Positions 12,659 through 23,535 of a stretch of 64,000 nt of DNA are shown here, one piece after another. How positions within the stretch are numbered: position 1 is the stretch's first letter; the number at the start of each line of letters is the position of its first letter. Both the position numbers and the translations under genes were made by a program. Below the pieces are notes generated by a model. That model had not been told where the DNA came from. It did no database searches and worked only from the letters and a program-made list of their open reading frames with translations. The DNA lies in the NCBI GenBank assembly GCA_020205615.1, contig CM035160.1, forward strand, positions 124,029,605-124,093,604. Direction: 5' to 3'. Source of the stretch: Panax quinquefolius. Lineage: Eukaryota > Streptophyta > Magnoliopsida > Apiales > Araliaceae.

Positions 12659-12666
12659 TATAAATA
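12659..12666 (+). promoter_or_regulatory. Tat LTR TATA box
   Basis: TATAAATA inside GAAACTCTATAAATACCCC, in a GC-richer context and about 310 bp before the LTR end, the usual place for an LTR promoter. Confidence 0.65.
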
Positions 12667-12977
12667 CCCCTTCCATTATAGGAAGGGGGAGGACTCTTTT
12701 GGTAGCTTCAGGCTTGGATATTCCACCTAAAAGCACTAAAAAATTTTGAACACTCTTTCAACTCGAAGAACTAAAGAAGGCTCTTGGAATCCCAATAACC
12801 CTAACATAGTTTTCGGATTCTAGGGGTTCTGCCACGCGTCATTGGAGTAATTGCCCACCTGTCGTTCTCCCCTCTTCAATCAATCAATTAATTCCGTGCT
12901 CTTTGTGGATTTCTTTCCTCCTCAGCCAACACAAAACCCTAAAAAAGCAAGGCGCGATTTCCTTGCCCACATTTATT

Positions 12978-12995
12978 TGGCGACTCTGCTGGGGA
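12978..12995 (+). other. Tat-like element primer-binding site
   Basis: TGGCGACTCTGCTGGGGA follows the LTR end after TTTATT. This is the leader sequence seen next to LTRs of Tat/Ogre-type plant gypsy elements. I did not match it to a particular tRNA. Confidence 0.55.
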
Positions 12996-13190
12996 GGTGT
13001 AGAATTCGTGAAGGGTATGCCCACAACTCGAAGTGGGAGAACTACATGAAGAGCTACTTCACCAACAAATAGTATTACCTCACCGGATCCAGTTCCAAGG
13101 CAAGCAACTCAAGCTTTCCAAAGCGCAAATCTGGATTTTGAACAACCAATTATTGAAGACACTTCAGAAGGTAGTTCAACATCACCATAC

Positions 13191-15488
13191 ATGGCCAATC
13201 AACAAAAAACCAACGTAGGAAGGCAAGGCGAGGATGCAAGTGGAGAGAAGATGAATGCTGTGCAACTGGAGATGCTTAAGGCATTGAAGGAAGCATGAGA
13301 AGGGAAAGGGATGAGGATGGTCATGATACTGGAAATGCAGAGGAAACAAGAGGAAATGGAGAATTTCCGCCAACAGTTGATGCATATTCCCACCTTCAAG
13401 GCCATGTTCCCAGGTAGTTCGCAGGGGGAACAAGCAGAAGTAGAAGACAACAACAATGGTATTAACAAAGAAAACCATACTGTACCTCCATCGACAGAGA
13501 ATCAGTTGGTTCCAATCATCAACTTGGAGCCCCAAAACAGTGGTGACGCGCCACAACCCAGGTTGAAAGCAAGCCAACCTCAGACACACATCATCCCAAC
13601 CGCTCTTCCAACATTTTCACAAGTGTAAATGACAACCATTCCAAGTCATGTCCAGCGAGTGAGCCAGCAGCGGTCACAAGTGCCACCTTTTCATGATGTA
13701 AGCGTGCATCAACCAATTTCTCTAGCATACACACCACCGATACAACAGTATATCACAACACCCTAGAGAGTTCACGCCACAAGCCAGTATATGACGAAGG
13801 ATGATATGATCGATGTGATCAATCAACTTTGCAGGCAGACATCCTGATCCTCGGAGTTAGACTTTACTACGCCTTACCCGGCACACATTCGGAGGCAACC
13901 TTACCCGATAGGGTATATTGAGCATCCCCCACAGTTTCCAAAATACAACGGGGAGAAAGGAAACGTAAGGCAACATATTGCCAGGTTCGTAGAGTCGATG
14001 TCTCCGTGGCTGGGATATGATGAAGTGAACAACCACAACTTATTAATGCGGGAATTCAACAAAACTTTGACGGATAGTGCTTTTAGTTGGTACTACAATT
14101 TGGAGAAGGGGTCAGTCCATGATTGGGATGACCTAAAATTACAATTTTTTAAGAAATTTTTCAATGTGGAAAAATAGGTAACCATTATAGAACTCATGTA
14201 GTTCAAACAGAAGCCGAATGAGGAGCTATCAGATTACATTGACAGGTTCAGGGCCCAGACACAGAAGTGTGTAGATCCGATTGAAGAAAAGAACCTGATC
14301 AGCATTTATAACAATGGTGCCTTAGATTCCTTCAAGCCCCACCTCATTACAAAGGCTTTTGATTCCTTCACGACCCTCTCATCTTTTGCACAAGATTTGG
14401 GAGGAATCATGACACTGCCCACTAGCCATGCGACAGTTACATGGAGGGGCAAGAGAACAACAACTGTGGCTTTGGCTGACTCTCAGTCAAAACCACAAGG
14501 GGGCAAGAGGGAGAGGCATGAGAAAAATTTTGATCGAAGCAAAGGAAGGCCTAGAGACAAATATGCAAGAAAGTCAGTCCCGGAGGCTATCACATATAGT
14601 GAGAAAGCATTCAGAGGTCTATACGAGCAATGGATTGAACATGGGGTGGTGAAACCCCTAAGGCCTAGATTTGCAATGACGGAAGAGATGAAGAGAAGAC
14701 CAGACTTCTATGTATACCACCAATACGCGGGACATTCTACTATGGACTGTTACACCCTAAGGAGGATATACCATGAGAAGCTGGCAAATGGGGAGATTGA
14801 ACTTGGAAAGGAAAACAGTGTTCATGACAAGCCACTGCCAAATCACAAGGGAAAAGAAATATGCAACACTGTTATCCACAACACAATCCCAGAAGTGGAG
14901 ATGATGATGGAAGAAAAGGAGGAGTGTGACCCAGGCCTGCAGGTGATTGCGCTAATAAATGGGGCCAAGTTTAGAATTTGTTTTGATCAGATAGGATTGG
15001 CCAAGGAAGCAAGGATTGAGGTAACCAGGGCAATCATTAAGGCTGCCGAGACACAAGAGACTTGTATTGCCATAAGCAAAGGATTTGTGAAGATGATGGA
15101 GGAAGAAGCAAATAAGATATCTTTCTCTAAAGCTGATAGAGAGATAAGATACACGCACAACAGACCGCTGTATGTGACAGCAGTAATCAATGGCATCGAA
15201 GTGCGGAGGGCGTTCATTGACAATAGAGCGTCTGTAAATATTATGCCCTACACCATGTTCAAACGGTTAGGTCTGCCAGAGAAGAAGATTGTGAAGGAAC
15301 AAACAAACATTAAAGGATTCGTCAACCAGAGCACAAGGACCCTGGGACACATCAAGGTAGACATGCAAGTTGGGAAGATTCGAGGGCCTGTAATGTTCCA
15401 TGTTGCAGAGGTGGATGCATCATACCATGTCTTGCTAGGAAGGGCTTGGGAAAATAACTATGGGGTGGTACCCTCAGTTTTTCATTAA
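13191..15488 (+). pseudogene. Tat-like gypsy gag-protease, interrupted by stops
   Basis: One frame runs from ATG 13191 to TAA 15486 without a shift but with in-frame stops at 13296, 13626, 13764, 13845, 14175 and 14199. The middle (about 13890-14400) is the retrotransposon Gag core: HPPQFPKYNG, then SWYYNLE, then LSDYIDRFRAQ. A zinc-knuckle-like segment YHQYAGHSTMDC follows near 14715. An aspartic protease lies at about 15160-15480; its active-site box at 15213 reads FIDNRASVN, where the family has D-x-G, so the Gly is now Arg. The protease end LLGRAWE is kept. It packages element RNA and processes the polyprotein in intact relatives. The frame probably starts somewhat before 13191, where in-frame codons continue. 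Confidence 0.82.
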
Positions 15489-15518
15489 TGCCTGAAAGCT
15501 ATCTAGAAAGGGAGAGAA

Positions 15519-15738
15519 GTGAAGGTACCAGCAACTCGGAATCCCTTTGGACCAGAGGAGGCACACATCACCGAAGCAACTTTCTTCGATGATGTTGCTG
15601 AAGAGGGAGAGAACCAGATCGTGAGGCCTGATTCCCTCAGACTAGCAAGCTGGGAGGAAGTGCAGGAAGATAGGTTCGTGCCTGCAGAAAAAGAGAAGAA
15701 AAAGATATTGGAACACGGAGAATGTTCCAAAAATAAGA
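15519..15738 (+). pseudogene. Tat-like polyprotein, segment after protease
   Basis: Same frame as the gag-protease, reopened after the TAA at 15486 and broken off where element A inserted (duplication TAAGA, 15734-15738). Acidic and charged, with no named domain; in Tat elements a linker lies here before reverse transcriptase. Eighteen more bases of the element (42177-42194) and the stretch 52255-52433 continue it beyond two insertions. No reverse transcriptase of this element is present in the window. Confidence 0.6.
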
Positions 15739-18695
15739 TGTAACATTCTAGAATTTTTAAATGTAATATTAAATATTTATTGAGTTATATAAATATTTAA
15801 TGGATGTGATTATCGGTAAATGAATATTTGTTTAATTGATTTAATATTATTTGGAGAATTATTTGTTAAATAAATAATTGATGAATTAAGGAAATGATTA
15901 TTATATTGGTATTTCAATTTAATGATTAATTATTTGTATTGTGTTATGTGATTAAAGGATTTATTTAATTAATTGTGATTTGCATTAATTAAAATTAAAT
16001 ATGAAAGCTTGATTAATATAGTGTGACAAATAACTATATTGTAAGGAGTTATTAAAATAAATTAAAGTATTTTTAATTTAGTTTTAACAATCAAGGCTTA
16101 ATAAATTAATTCTTTAATATTTAAAGAATTTTTGCCAAACAAGCCTTATGGCTTTTGGGATTTCTAGTTTTTATTTAATAAAATAAATAGAATAAATAAT
16201 AGAAATAATATATATAATATAATTATAATATATACGTTGGTTTATAACTGTTATTCTATTAAATTTGGCGTATTAAGGATTAACAGTTTTAGTTTTCCAT
16301 TATAACTATTAGTTGTTTTAGTTTTACGCATCCTAGTTGCTGAGAAAAGAGAGAAGAACTTGAGAGAGAATTTGAGAAGAGTCTAGGAAATTTTCACGTC
16401 AATTCCAGTGTGTTTAACAAGAATTTTTGTCAAGCAACAAAAGGTATGTTCATAATTGGATATTATTTATGTTTATGAGTATTACGACAAACTTTTACAT
16501 TATCTGTGAAATTCAAATTGTTGAATCATTGCTATACAATGGGATTACTTGTGAGTATATGATGATAAAGAGTATATTTAAACAACAATTGCATGCTAAT
16601 TTCATTTGTCAGTAGAAGAAATTTTCGACAGTATATGATTGTATATATATATATTTCATATGTTCATGAAAAGTATCAATTCTAGTGGCTAATTAGTATG
16701 TGAAAGTGTAAATTGAAGCTTGTATATGTTATTTCTAAGAGATACGAACATAACGTAATTGGATTGAGATGTTTTGGCCGACTAATGAATTCACAATGAT
16801 GATTTCTAGAACGAATGTCAAGAAAATTGGGTTTTTATTAAAAACATGAGTTTTGAGAAATTAAAATGGTTTTAGTTAGTGTTAAATTGTTCTAATTAGT
16901 TGTAAATGTGAGTAATCATGTTTATGATAGTTGTATATTTATTTTATGTGTTAATATTACTGTTTATTGGATAAAATTTGTGTTTGTTGGGCTAAAGTCG
17001 GCTACTGTTCATAGCCTTCTCTGCGTCTGTCTGAACACCGGCGCAGCTGTGCCGGTGCTAAGGCAAAAAATGGTGCAGCTGCGCCGGTCCCAAGCCTTTG
17101 TATGGCGCAATGCTGCCATACCTACGGTATGAGATTCTCGACTTACGCTATTACAATTCAGAGACTTGGGGAAACATCCTAACATGGTCTGAAATTGTAT
17201 TAGCATGTTAAATGTGTAATGTTAAGGTTAACATAACATAGTGAGTTGTGGTTAGTATGATCAAAGTTTCAAAAATGGTTAGTAAATCGAAAACGCGTTA
17301 TGTGGTAATTTAGTATACATAATGAAAGTTAGACAAGTGTTGCGAAGTAAAACATTTTGAGTTTCTGAAATGTGAATGGTAATTAACATGTTATGATATG
17401 TTAGCATGTCTAATAGGTATTGTGGTTCTAAAATTATGTGTAGGTGATCGTGAGTTTAATTTTATAGCTTACGCTCAAGGCAAGTTTTATAACTCTACAT
17501 TTTCGTTAAGTTAGTTATATTATTATAAATGCATACTTTTGATTGAGCAAGTTTTTATCTCAACTGTTATTGAATAAGTAAATTGTTCCTAAAATCCATT
17601 TGAGCAAACTCAAACTCTAGTGTTATTGGAAATTATCAATTCATTGATTCATTCTAACTTGTTTATAGTTAAGTAAGTTTCTTAAAGTTGAGAAATTTCA
17701 TTTCTAATATTATAACATTTGAACCTAGCTTATTTATCTATTCAAGCAAAGGTTAACCATTTTATTCATTTTATTGAATACTTATGCTCTATAGTTATTT
17801 CAAGCATGAGTTAAATATGTAGAATCAGTTCATTTATGATTCTCAAATGTTCTAAATTGTGTTGTTATTAAACAACTGTTGTATTATCAAGCATTGTGGA
17901 TTTAACTAGTTCGCTAGTTGATGATCATTAAACTTCAATTACCCTTGAAAGCATATCCAAACCAAACATTCTTTGGTGTGGACTTGTACTCTAAATACTG
18001 AGATGAACAACCCTATGTTTAGGGGTTTACGCTTAGCGTTGAAATGGTTGTGCACAATACATTGTACGAAGGATTGATCCCCCCTAAGTACGTGGAGTCC
18101 TTATAGTCATATGACTGTTAAAGTTAAAGTTGAAAGATTACTTATAACTGTGGACATGGTTCGTGGTCATTTGACCCTTAGTAATATATTTAAGAATGTT
18201 AATAGAACAAGTCATTCAGTTCTATTGAGCCTATGAATTGGTAAATGTTGTAATGTTAATAGAACATATCATTTAGTTTTATTGAGCCTATTATTTGACA
18301 AATGATGTAAGGATATTTATTCTTATTCAAGTGAGCTTTGTTTGTTCACTCTTACTTATTTATACATTTATTGCAGCTATGAATGAGAAGGTAGATAAAC
18401 CTACAACTAGCAAAGGAAAGGGAAAAATGTACAAGTAATGAAGACTTATAATTTTGTTTTATCGTTATGATGATAGACTTTTAATAATGATGTGATGTAA
18501 TAATTTTATTTCCGCACTTGAATGATTGTATTAAAGCTTAGAGAGCCTGGGCGATAATGTTTTTATTAAAGTAATCATGTATGGGTAGGTTTTTATTATT
18601 CAAATTATTATGATTGGGTAGTTATATATGAATATTTTGATTACGTGAACACCAAATCTTGAGGTAATGAAGTAACGGGATTTGGGGGTGTCACA
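15739..18695 (+). repeat. Element A 5' LTR
   Basis: TGTAACATTC...GGGTGTCACA, 2957 bp. Pairs with 39461-42171. By eye the two differ by roughly 4-6% outside two larger changes: about 315 bp present here at 17039-17355 and missing from the other copy, and a short duplication found only in the other copy. Confidence 0.93.
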
Positions 18696-18698
18696 AGT

Positions 18699-18710
18699 TG
18701 GTATCAAAGC
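18699..18710 (+). other. Element A primer-binding site
   Basis: TGGTATCAAAGC three bases after the LTR, one base different from the usual TGGTATCAGAGC complementary to initiator-Met tRNA. Elements B and E have the same A variant. Confidence 0.85.
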
Positions 18711-18900
18711 TTTAGGTTATGAACCTTAGGTGGGGAAAAGCCTTAGGAAGTAACCTTTGAAAAGATAGTGGTGATTAACTCCTATCGAGTTTTAAAGAAG
18801 AAATAATAAAACACTTATGTGATTATGTGTTTATACTTATGTGCTCGTGAGTGTCGAGTAGTAATGATTAATAATTGAAACTTAAAATTTTGTTGTCAGG

Positions 18901-19509
18901 ATGACTAATGTCGGAGAATCCAGTCAGGCAAGGGAGGATAGACCTCAGGTTATTTGGGAACAACTACTGCCACGGGAGTCAGCCCCGTTGGTCACAGTGG
19001 TTGAAGATGAGGATGATGATGTGGAGACGGATGAGGAGGATCCTGTTGAGTTGCCACAGGAGGATGAGGATGATGAGGACGAGGAGGAGACTCCACTAAC
19101 CTCGATAGCTGCTCGAATGTACGATGAAGTCTACGACCATAACGTGGAACTTCAGGATACAGTCGAGGAATTGCAAGAGATAGTAGCTGAACAACAGAAT
19201 GCAATGACACAGAAATACAATGAGATCCAAGATTGTGAGGAACGACTGACTAATGTCGAGGAGAAGCTAGAACAGACTGAAGGAGAGAAAGAACAATTGC
19301 TCGAGGAGGTTGCTGAATTGAAGAATAAGCTAAGGGAAGAAGCTACGAAGAGGACAAGAGCCGAGGACGCATATGAGGTAATGTTTCAAAAAGCCGGGAT
19401 AGCAGTAAAAGACGTACAGGCAAAGAGAATGAAGATGAAAGAGATGAATAGATTATTCAACACCATGGTTAATCGAGCTCAGGATCGGGTCATGGGATAT
19501 CTTATTTAG
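18901..19509 (+). CDS. Element A extra ORF before gag, acidic coiled-coil protein (ORF0)
   Basis: An open frame of 202 codons between leader and gag, starting at the ATG at 18901. Residues about 30-65 are very acidic (runs of Asp and Glu). About 75-165 are heptad-like and rich in Glu, Leu, Lys and Gln, a likely long coiled coil. I see no enzyme motif and know no named family. The frame is open past its TAG at 19507: another 33 codons lead to a TAG at 19609, so the ancestral protein was probably about 236 residues and the first TAG a C-to-T nonsense change. Unlike gag and pol, it has no other break. Extra ORFs before gag are known in some plant gypsy elements (for example Ogre); relation to those is not shown here. 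Confidence 0.6.
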   Translation: MTNVGESSQAREDRPQVIWEQLLPRESAPLVTVVEDEDDDVETDEEDPVELPQEDEDDEDEEETPLTSIAARMYDEVYDHNVELQDTVEELQEIVAEQQNAMTQKYNEIQDCEERLTNVEEKLEQTEGEKEQLLEEVAELKNKLREEATKRTRAEDAYEVMFQKAGIAVKDVQAKRMKMKEMNRLFNTMVNRAQDRVMGYLI

Positions 19510-19898
19510 TTCGAGACGCTGCCATCATACGTACTAGATCGCAGAACAATGTTCAGGATTATGGAGGAGGAACGTAGTAAGGCTAAGCAGTATCTTAATA
19601 GAACATCGTAGTTGTTATGCGATGAATAAAATGATAAATAAATTTGTAAATTCCAAGTGTTATGAAACCTATGGGATATGAGGATTATGTTGTCCTGAAA
19701 CTTTTGTAGTTCAGGAAGTAATGTAAATAGCGGTAATGCTATTGTTTTATGTTTTCAAAGAGGTTATGAATAAATAAAAGTTGTTATTTTATTCAAAGTG
19801 TTATGTGATTTGTGGTTATTTCTTTTGAGGAAGCAAGTTAAGTAGAAATTACTTAAAAGAGTTGAGTAATAATCTAATGAATGTATTTTTAACAGAAA

Positions 19899-20750
19899 AT
19901 GCCTCCCAGACGTCAACCACCACGACAGAGAACCACTGAAGGAACCAATAACGACAATGTTAATGGTAACCCAGTTCAACAATTAGTGATGTTACTGATA
20001 GGAGCGTTGCAGAATCAACCACTGAACCAAGGAACAACGTTTAAGGAGTTCAAGGCGGTTGGACCACCTGAATTTTGTGGGTCAGTGAATCCAGTCGAAG
20101 CACAGACTTGGATTATGGAGATATAAAAGGTGTTCGATGTTGCTAGGGTAGGAAATGATCAGAAGACTACTTTCGCAACATTCATGTTGAAAGCAGAAGC
20201 TAGTTATTGGTGGCAGGCCAATAAAACTCGAGAAGGACCAGAGATGATGACATGGGATAAGTTTAAGGAGATATTCTTCGAGACCTATTTTCCCGAGAGT
20301 TCGAAGGGTCAGCTGGAAGTACAATTTCTGGAACTGAGGCAGGGAACGATGACGGTATCTGAGTATGCCACTAAATTCATCGAGTTGGCGAGGTTTGCGC
20401 CTTATCAAGCCAGCATGGACGAACGCAAGGCGAAGAGGTTTGAACAGGGACTGAAGCCCTGGTTGTATAGTAGGGTTTCCCTATTTTAATTGAAAACTTT
20501 TGCAACAGTGATGGAGAAAGCAATACTCGCTGAAGGTGGAGGCGAGGCAGTGACAAAGTTCAATCAGGAATAGAAGAAGAAGAAGAAGAATGAGGTGGAA
20601 ATTAAGAATGGAGGTGGTAGTGGTGGAAACAACAACAACTTGAAGAGGAAGTGGAATAGAAACGTGGGTGCTGGAAACCAGTAGGTTAACAAGCAAAACA
20701 AGAAGTTTGAAGCATGTGCTATATGCGGGAAGTTTCACAAGGGTGCGTGC
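19899..20750 (+). pseudogene. Element A gag (capsid part)
   Basis: Frame opens at ATG 19899 with an Arg/Gln-rich start. The Gag core runs from about 20040 to 20490: FKAVGPPEFCG, VEAQTWIMEI, ATFMLKAEASYWW, EIFFETYFPES, EYATKFIELARF and GLKPWLYSRV in order. In-frame stops lie at 20124 (TAA in place of a conserved Glu), 20487, 20571 and 20682. After the core come an Asn/Lys/Gly-rich linker and the first zinc knuckle CAICGKFHKGAC at about 20714. The same frame runs on into the protease with no gag stop, so gag and pol were one polyprotein. Confidence 0.85.
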
Positions 20751-21610
20751 TTGATGGGAAAACGAGTATGCTTCAATTGTGGCCAGGAGGGTCACATCGC
20801 CCCAAATTGCACACAACCTAAGAAGAATGTGTGCTTCACGTGCGGATCCAAGGATCACTTTGCTCGTGAATGCCCTAAGAAGAAGGATGGAGTGACAACC
20901 AGAAGTAATGGAGGTAACAATGGAGGTACAACATCAAACAAACCCACAACTAGAACCTTCAACATGACTGTGCAAGATGATGTGCAATCAAAAGATGTCG
21001 TGTCAGGTATTATCCCAATCAATGATATTAATGCTTATGTATTATTTGATTCGGGTGCTACTTGCTCGTTTATCTCTAATGAGTTTGCTAAGAAGTTAGA
21101 ATTGCCTAGAGAAGAACTGAATTTCCCTTTGAACATAGAAATTGCGAATAAAGAGATAATCCCTGTTAGATTCGTATACAAGAACTGTAGGGTGAACATT
21201 AAGGAGAATATCCTAATGGTAGATTTGATTCTGATTAGACTTGGAGAGTTTGATGTAATTTTGGGAATGGATTGGCTGTTCAAATATGGAGCGGTAATTG
21301 ATTGCCAAAAGAAATGTGTAAACCTTATGACTCCGTCAAAGGTAGTATTCTATGGTAGAAAATCTCCTAGACAAATGAAATGTCTGACGATTATGCAGGC
21401 CAAGAAATTGTTGAGTCAAGGATGTGTGGGCTATTTAGCATATATAGTCGATACTCAGAAAAAGAATGTGAAATTAGAAGAGATACCCGTGGTGAGGGAA
21501 TTTGAGGATGAGTTTCCAGAGGATTTGCCAGGACTTCCACCTGGCAGAGAGATTGAGTTCGTGATAGACTTAGTGTCGGGGATAGCACCATATCGAAGGC
21601 CCCGTACAGA
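20751..21610 (+). pseudogene. Element A nucleocapsid knuckles and aspartic protease
   Basis: Continues the gag frame. Two more CX2CX4HX4C zinc knuckles (CFNCGQEGHIAPNC, CFTCGSKDHFAREC) bind RNA in intact Gag. The linker has the conserved box MTVQD. A retropepsin-like protease follows with its active-site box FDSGAT at about 21045-21062 and the closing motif VILGMDWL near 21258. Close to 21600, within CGAAGGCCCCG, one base has been lost compared with the expected codons and the frame moves on to the RT frame. The protease itself looks undamaged. Confidence 0.88.
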
Positions 21611-23530
21611 ATGGCTCCAGTAAAAATGAAGGAACTGATGGTACAGTTGCAAGAATTATTAGACAAGAAGTATATTCAACCAAGCGTATCACCGTGGGGA
21701 GCGCTAGTATTATTCGTGATGAAGAAGGATGGGTCAATGCGTCTTTGCATTGATTATAGAGAATTAAACAAAGTCACTATTAAAAATAAATATCCATTAC
21801 CAAGAATAGATGACTTGTTTGACCAGTTAAAGGGTGCTAAATACTTTTCAAAAATAGATTTGAGAAGTGGGTATCACCAGTTGAAAGTGAGGAAGGAGGA
21901 TGTAACTCGAATGGCATTTAGAACTCGGTATGGACATTACGAGTTTCTAGTGATGTCTTTTGGTTTAACCAATGCACCTGCTGCATTCGTGGATTTGATG
22001 AATAGGGTGTTTAAACCAATTTTAGACAAGTTTGTAGTGGTATTCATCGACGACATTCTAGTGTATTCCAAAACCGAAGAAGAACACGTGGAACACTTAC
22101 ATTTGATATTGGAAACACTAAGAAAGGAAAAGTTGTACGCGAAATTCTCTATGTGAGAATTTTGGCTATACCGTGTGCAATTTCTTTGACACGTGATTGA
22201 CAAAGATGGGATTTCCGTGGATCCATCAAAAGTGGAAGCTGTAATCAATTGGGAACAACCAAGAACACCGTCAGAAGTGAGGAGTTTCTTGGGACTGGCC
22301 GGTTATTATAGATGATTTATTCAAGATTTCTCTAAGATAGCCACTCCATTAACAAATTTGACCAGTAAAACTGTGAAATTTGTTTGGACGGAGAAATGTG
22401 AAGAAATTTTCCAGAATTTGAAGAAGAAATTAAGTATGGCACCTGTGTTGTCATTACCAGATAGTACAGGTAACTTTGTGGTGTATAGTGATGCCTCACA
22501 TAAAGGGTTGGGATGTGTTCTTATGCAGAACGGCAAAGTAATTACGTATGCATCAAGACAACTGAAGGATTATGAGATAGGTTATCCGACTCATGATTTG
22601 GAATTGGCTGCAGTAGTGTTTACTCTCAAGATATGTAGACACTATCTCTATGGAGAGAAATGTGAAATCTACACAGATCATAAAAGTCTGAAGTATATTT
22701 TCACACAAAAGGACCTGAATATGCAACAAAAAAGATGGATGGAATTAATAAAGGATTACGATTGTGAGATCTTTTATCACCCGAGCAAAGCGAACGTGGT
22801 TGCAGATGCTTTGAGCAGGAAAGGTCGGGAGAAGTTGATGCTGATAACTACTCAGGAGGAGCTTATTTCAGCAATGACAAAGCTAGAGTTGGAAATCAAA
22901 TTTCCAAAGGAATCTGATGAACGACTATTCCAGATAGATGTTAGTCCAACTTTGGTGGACAAAGTGAAGAATGCTCAACTACAAGATAAAGAATGCGAAA
23001 TAATCAAAGAAAAAGTGATTGACGGTAGTGATGTAAAATACAAGATCGATACCAAAGGACTACTACGATTCGAGGAAAGAATTTGGGTTCCAGCAGTACC
23101 AGAGCTTAAAGACGAAATCTTGACCGAAGCACACAACACAAGATATTCGATTCATCCAGGAAGTACAAAGATGTATCAAGATTTTCGGCGACATTTTTGG
23201 TGGCCGAATATGAAAAGAGATGTTGCAGAATGCGTTGCAAAATGCTTGACGTGTCAGAAAGTGAAAGTTGAACATCAATGACCAAGCGGGTTACTTCAAC
23301 CGTTGGAAATACCGAAATGGAAATGGGAGCATATCACAATGGATTTTGTGGTAGGACTTCCAACGACTCAGAAAGGATACGATGCGATATGGGTAATAGT
23401 GGACAGATTGACAAAATCTGCACACTTTTTGCCAATAAAGATTAGATTTAATCTTGAACAGCTAGCGAAATTGTACGTTAAAGAGATCGTGTCAAGACAT
23501 GGAGTTCCAGTGTCAATTGTGTCAGATTGA
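21611..23530 (+). pseudogene. Element A reverse transcriptase, RNase H and integrase (first half)
   Basis: One frame with stops at 22154, 22187, 22313, 23279 and 23528. RT spans about 21620-22330, with [28 protein letters not shown] and the catalytic box FIDDILVYS (Asp pair at 22049-22054). RNase H spans about 22470-22820, with YSDASHKGLG, YTDHKSL and ADALSRK. The integrase zinc-binding domain lies at about 23125-23265, ending CLTCQK. The integrase core starts with MDFVVGLP (first catalytic Asp at 23344) and reaches VSD (second Asp, 23525). The stops at 22313, 23279 and 23528 are TGA where the family has a conserved Arg. Element B then cuts the gene before the catalytic Glu. Confidence 0.92.
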
Positions 23531-23535
23531 GATCC

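Larger units (their letters stand above)
12329..12971 (+). repeat. Tat-like element 5' LTR, main part
   Basis: Continues from the nine bases at 3036-3044 across the copia insertion, giving an LTR of about 652 bp without the duplicated bases. It ends GCCCACA, the exact inverse of its TGTGGGC start. It contains three direct repeats near its start, a TATA box at 12659, and is followed after six bases by a PBS-like sequence. Confidence 0.75.

Noticed and set aside
13182..13589. Minus-strand frames of 89-135 codons over Tat gag
   Set aside because: Shadows of the plus-strand gag frame, which has the Gag core and correct order with the protease.
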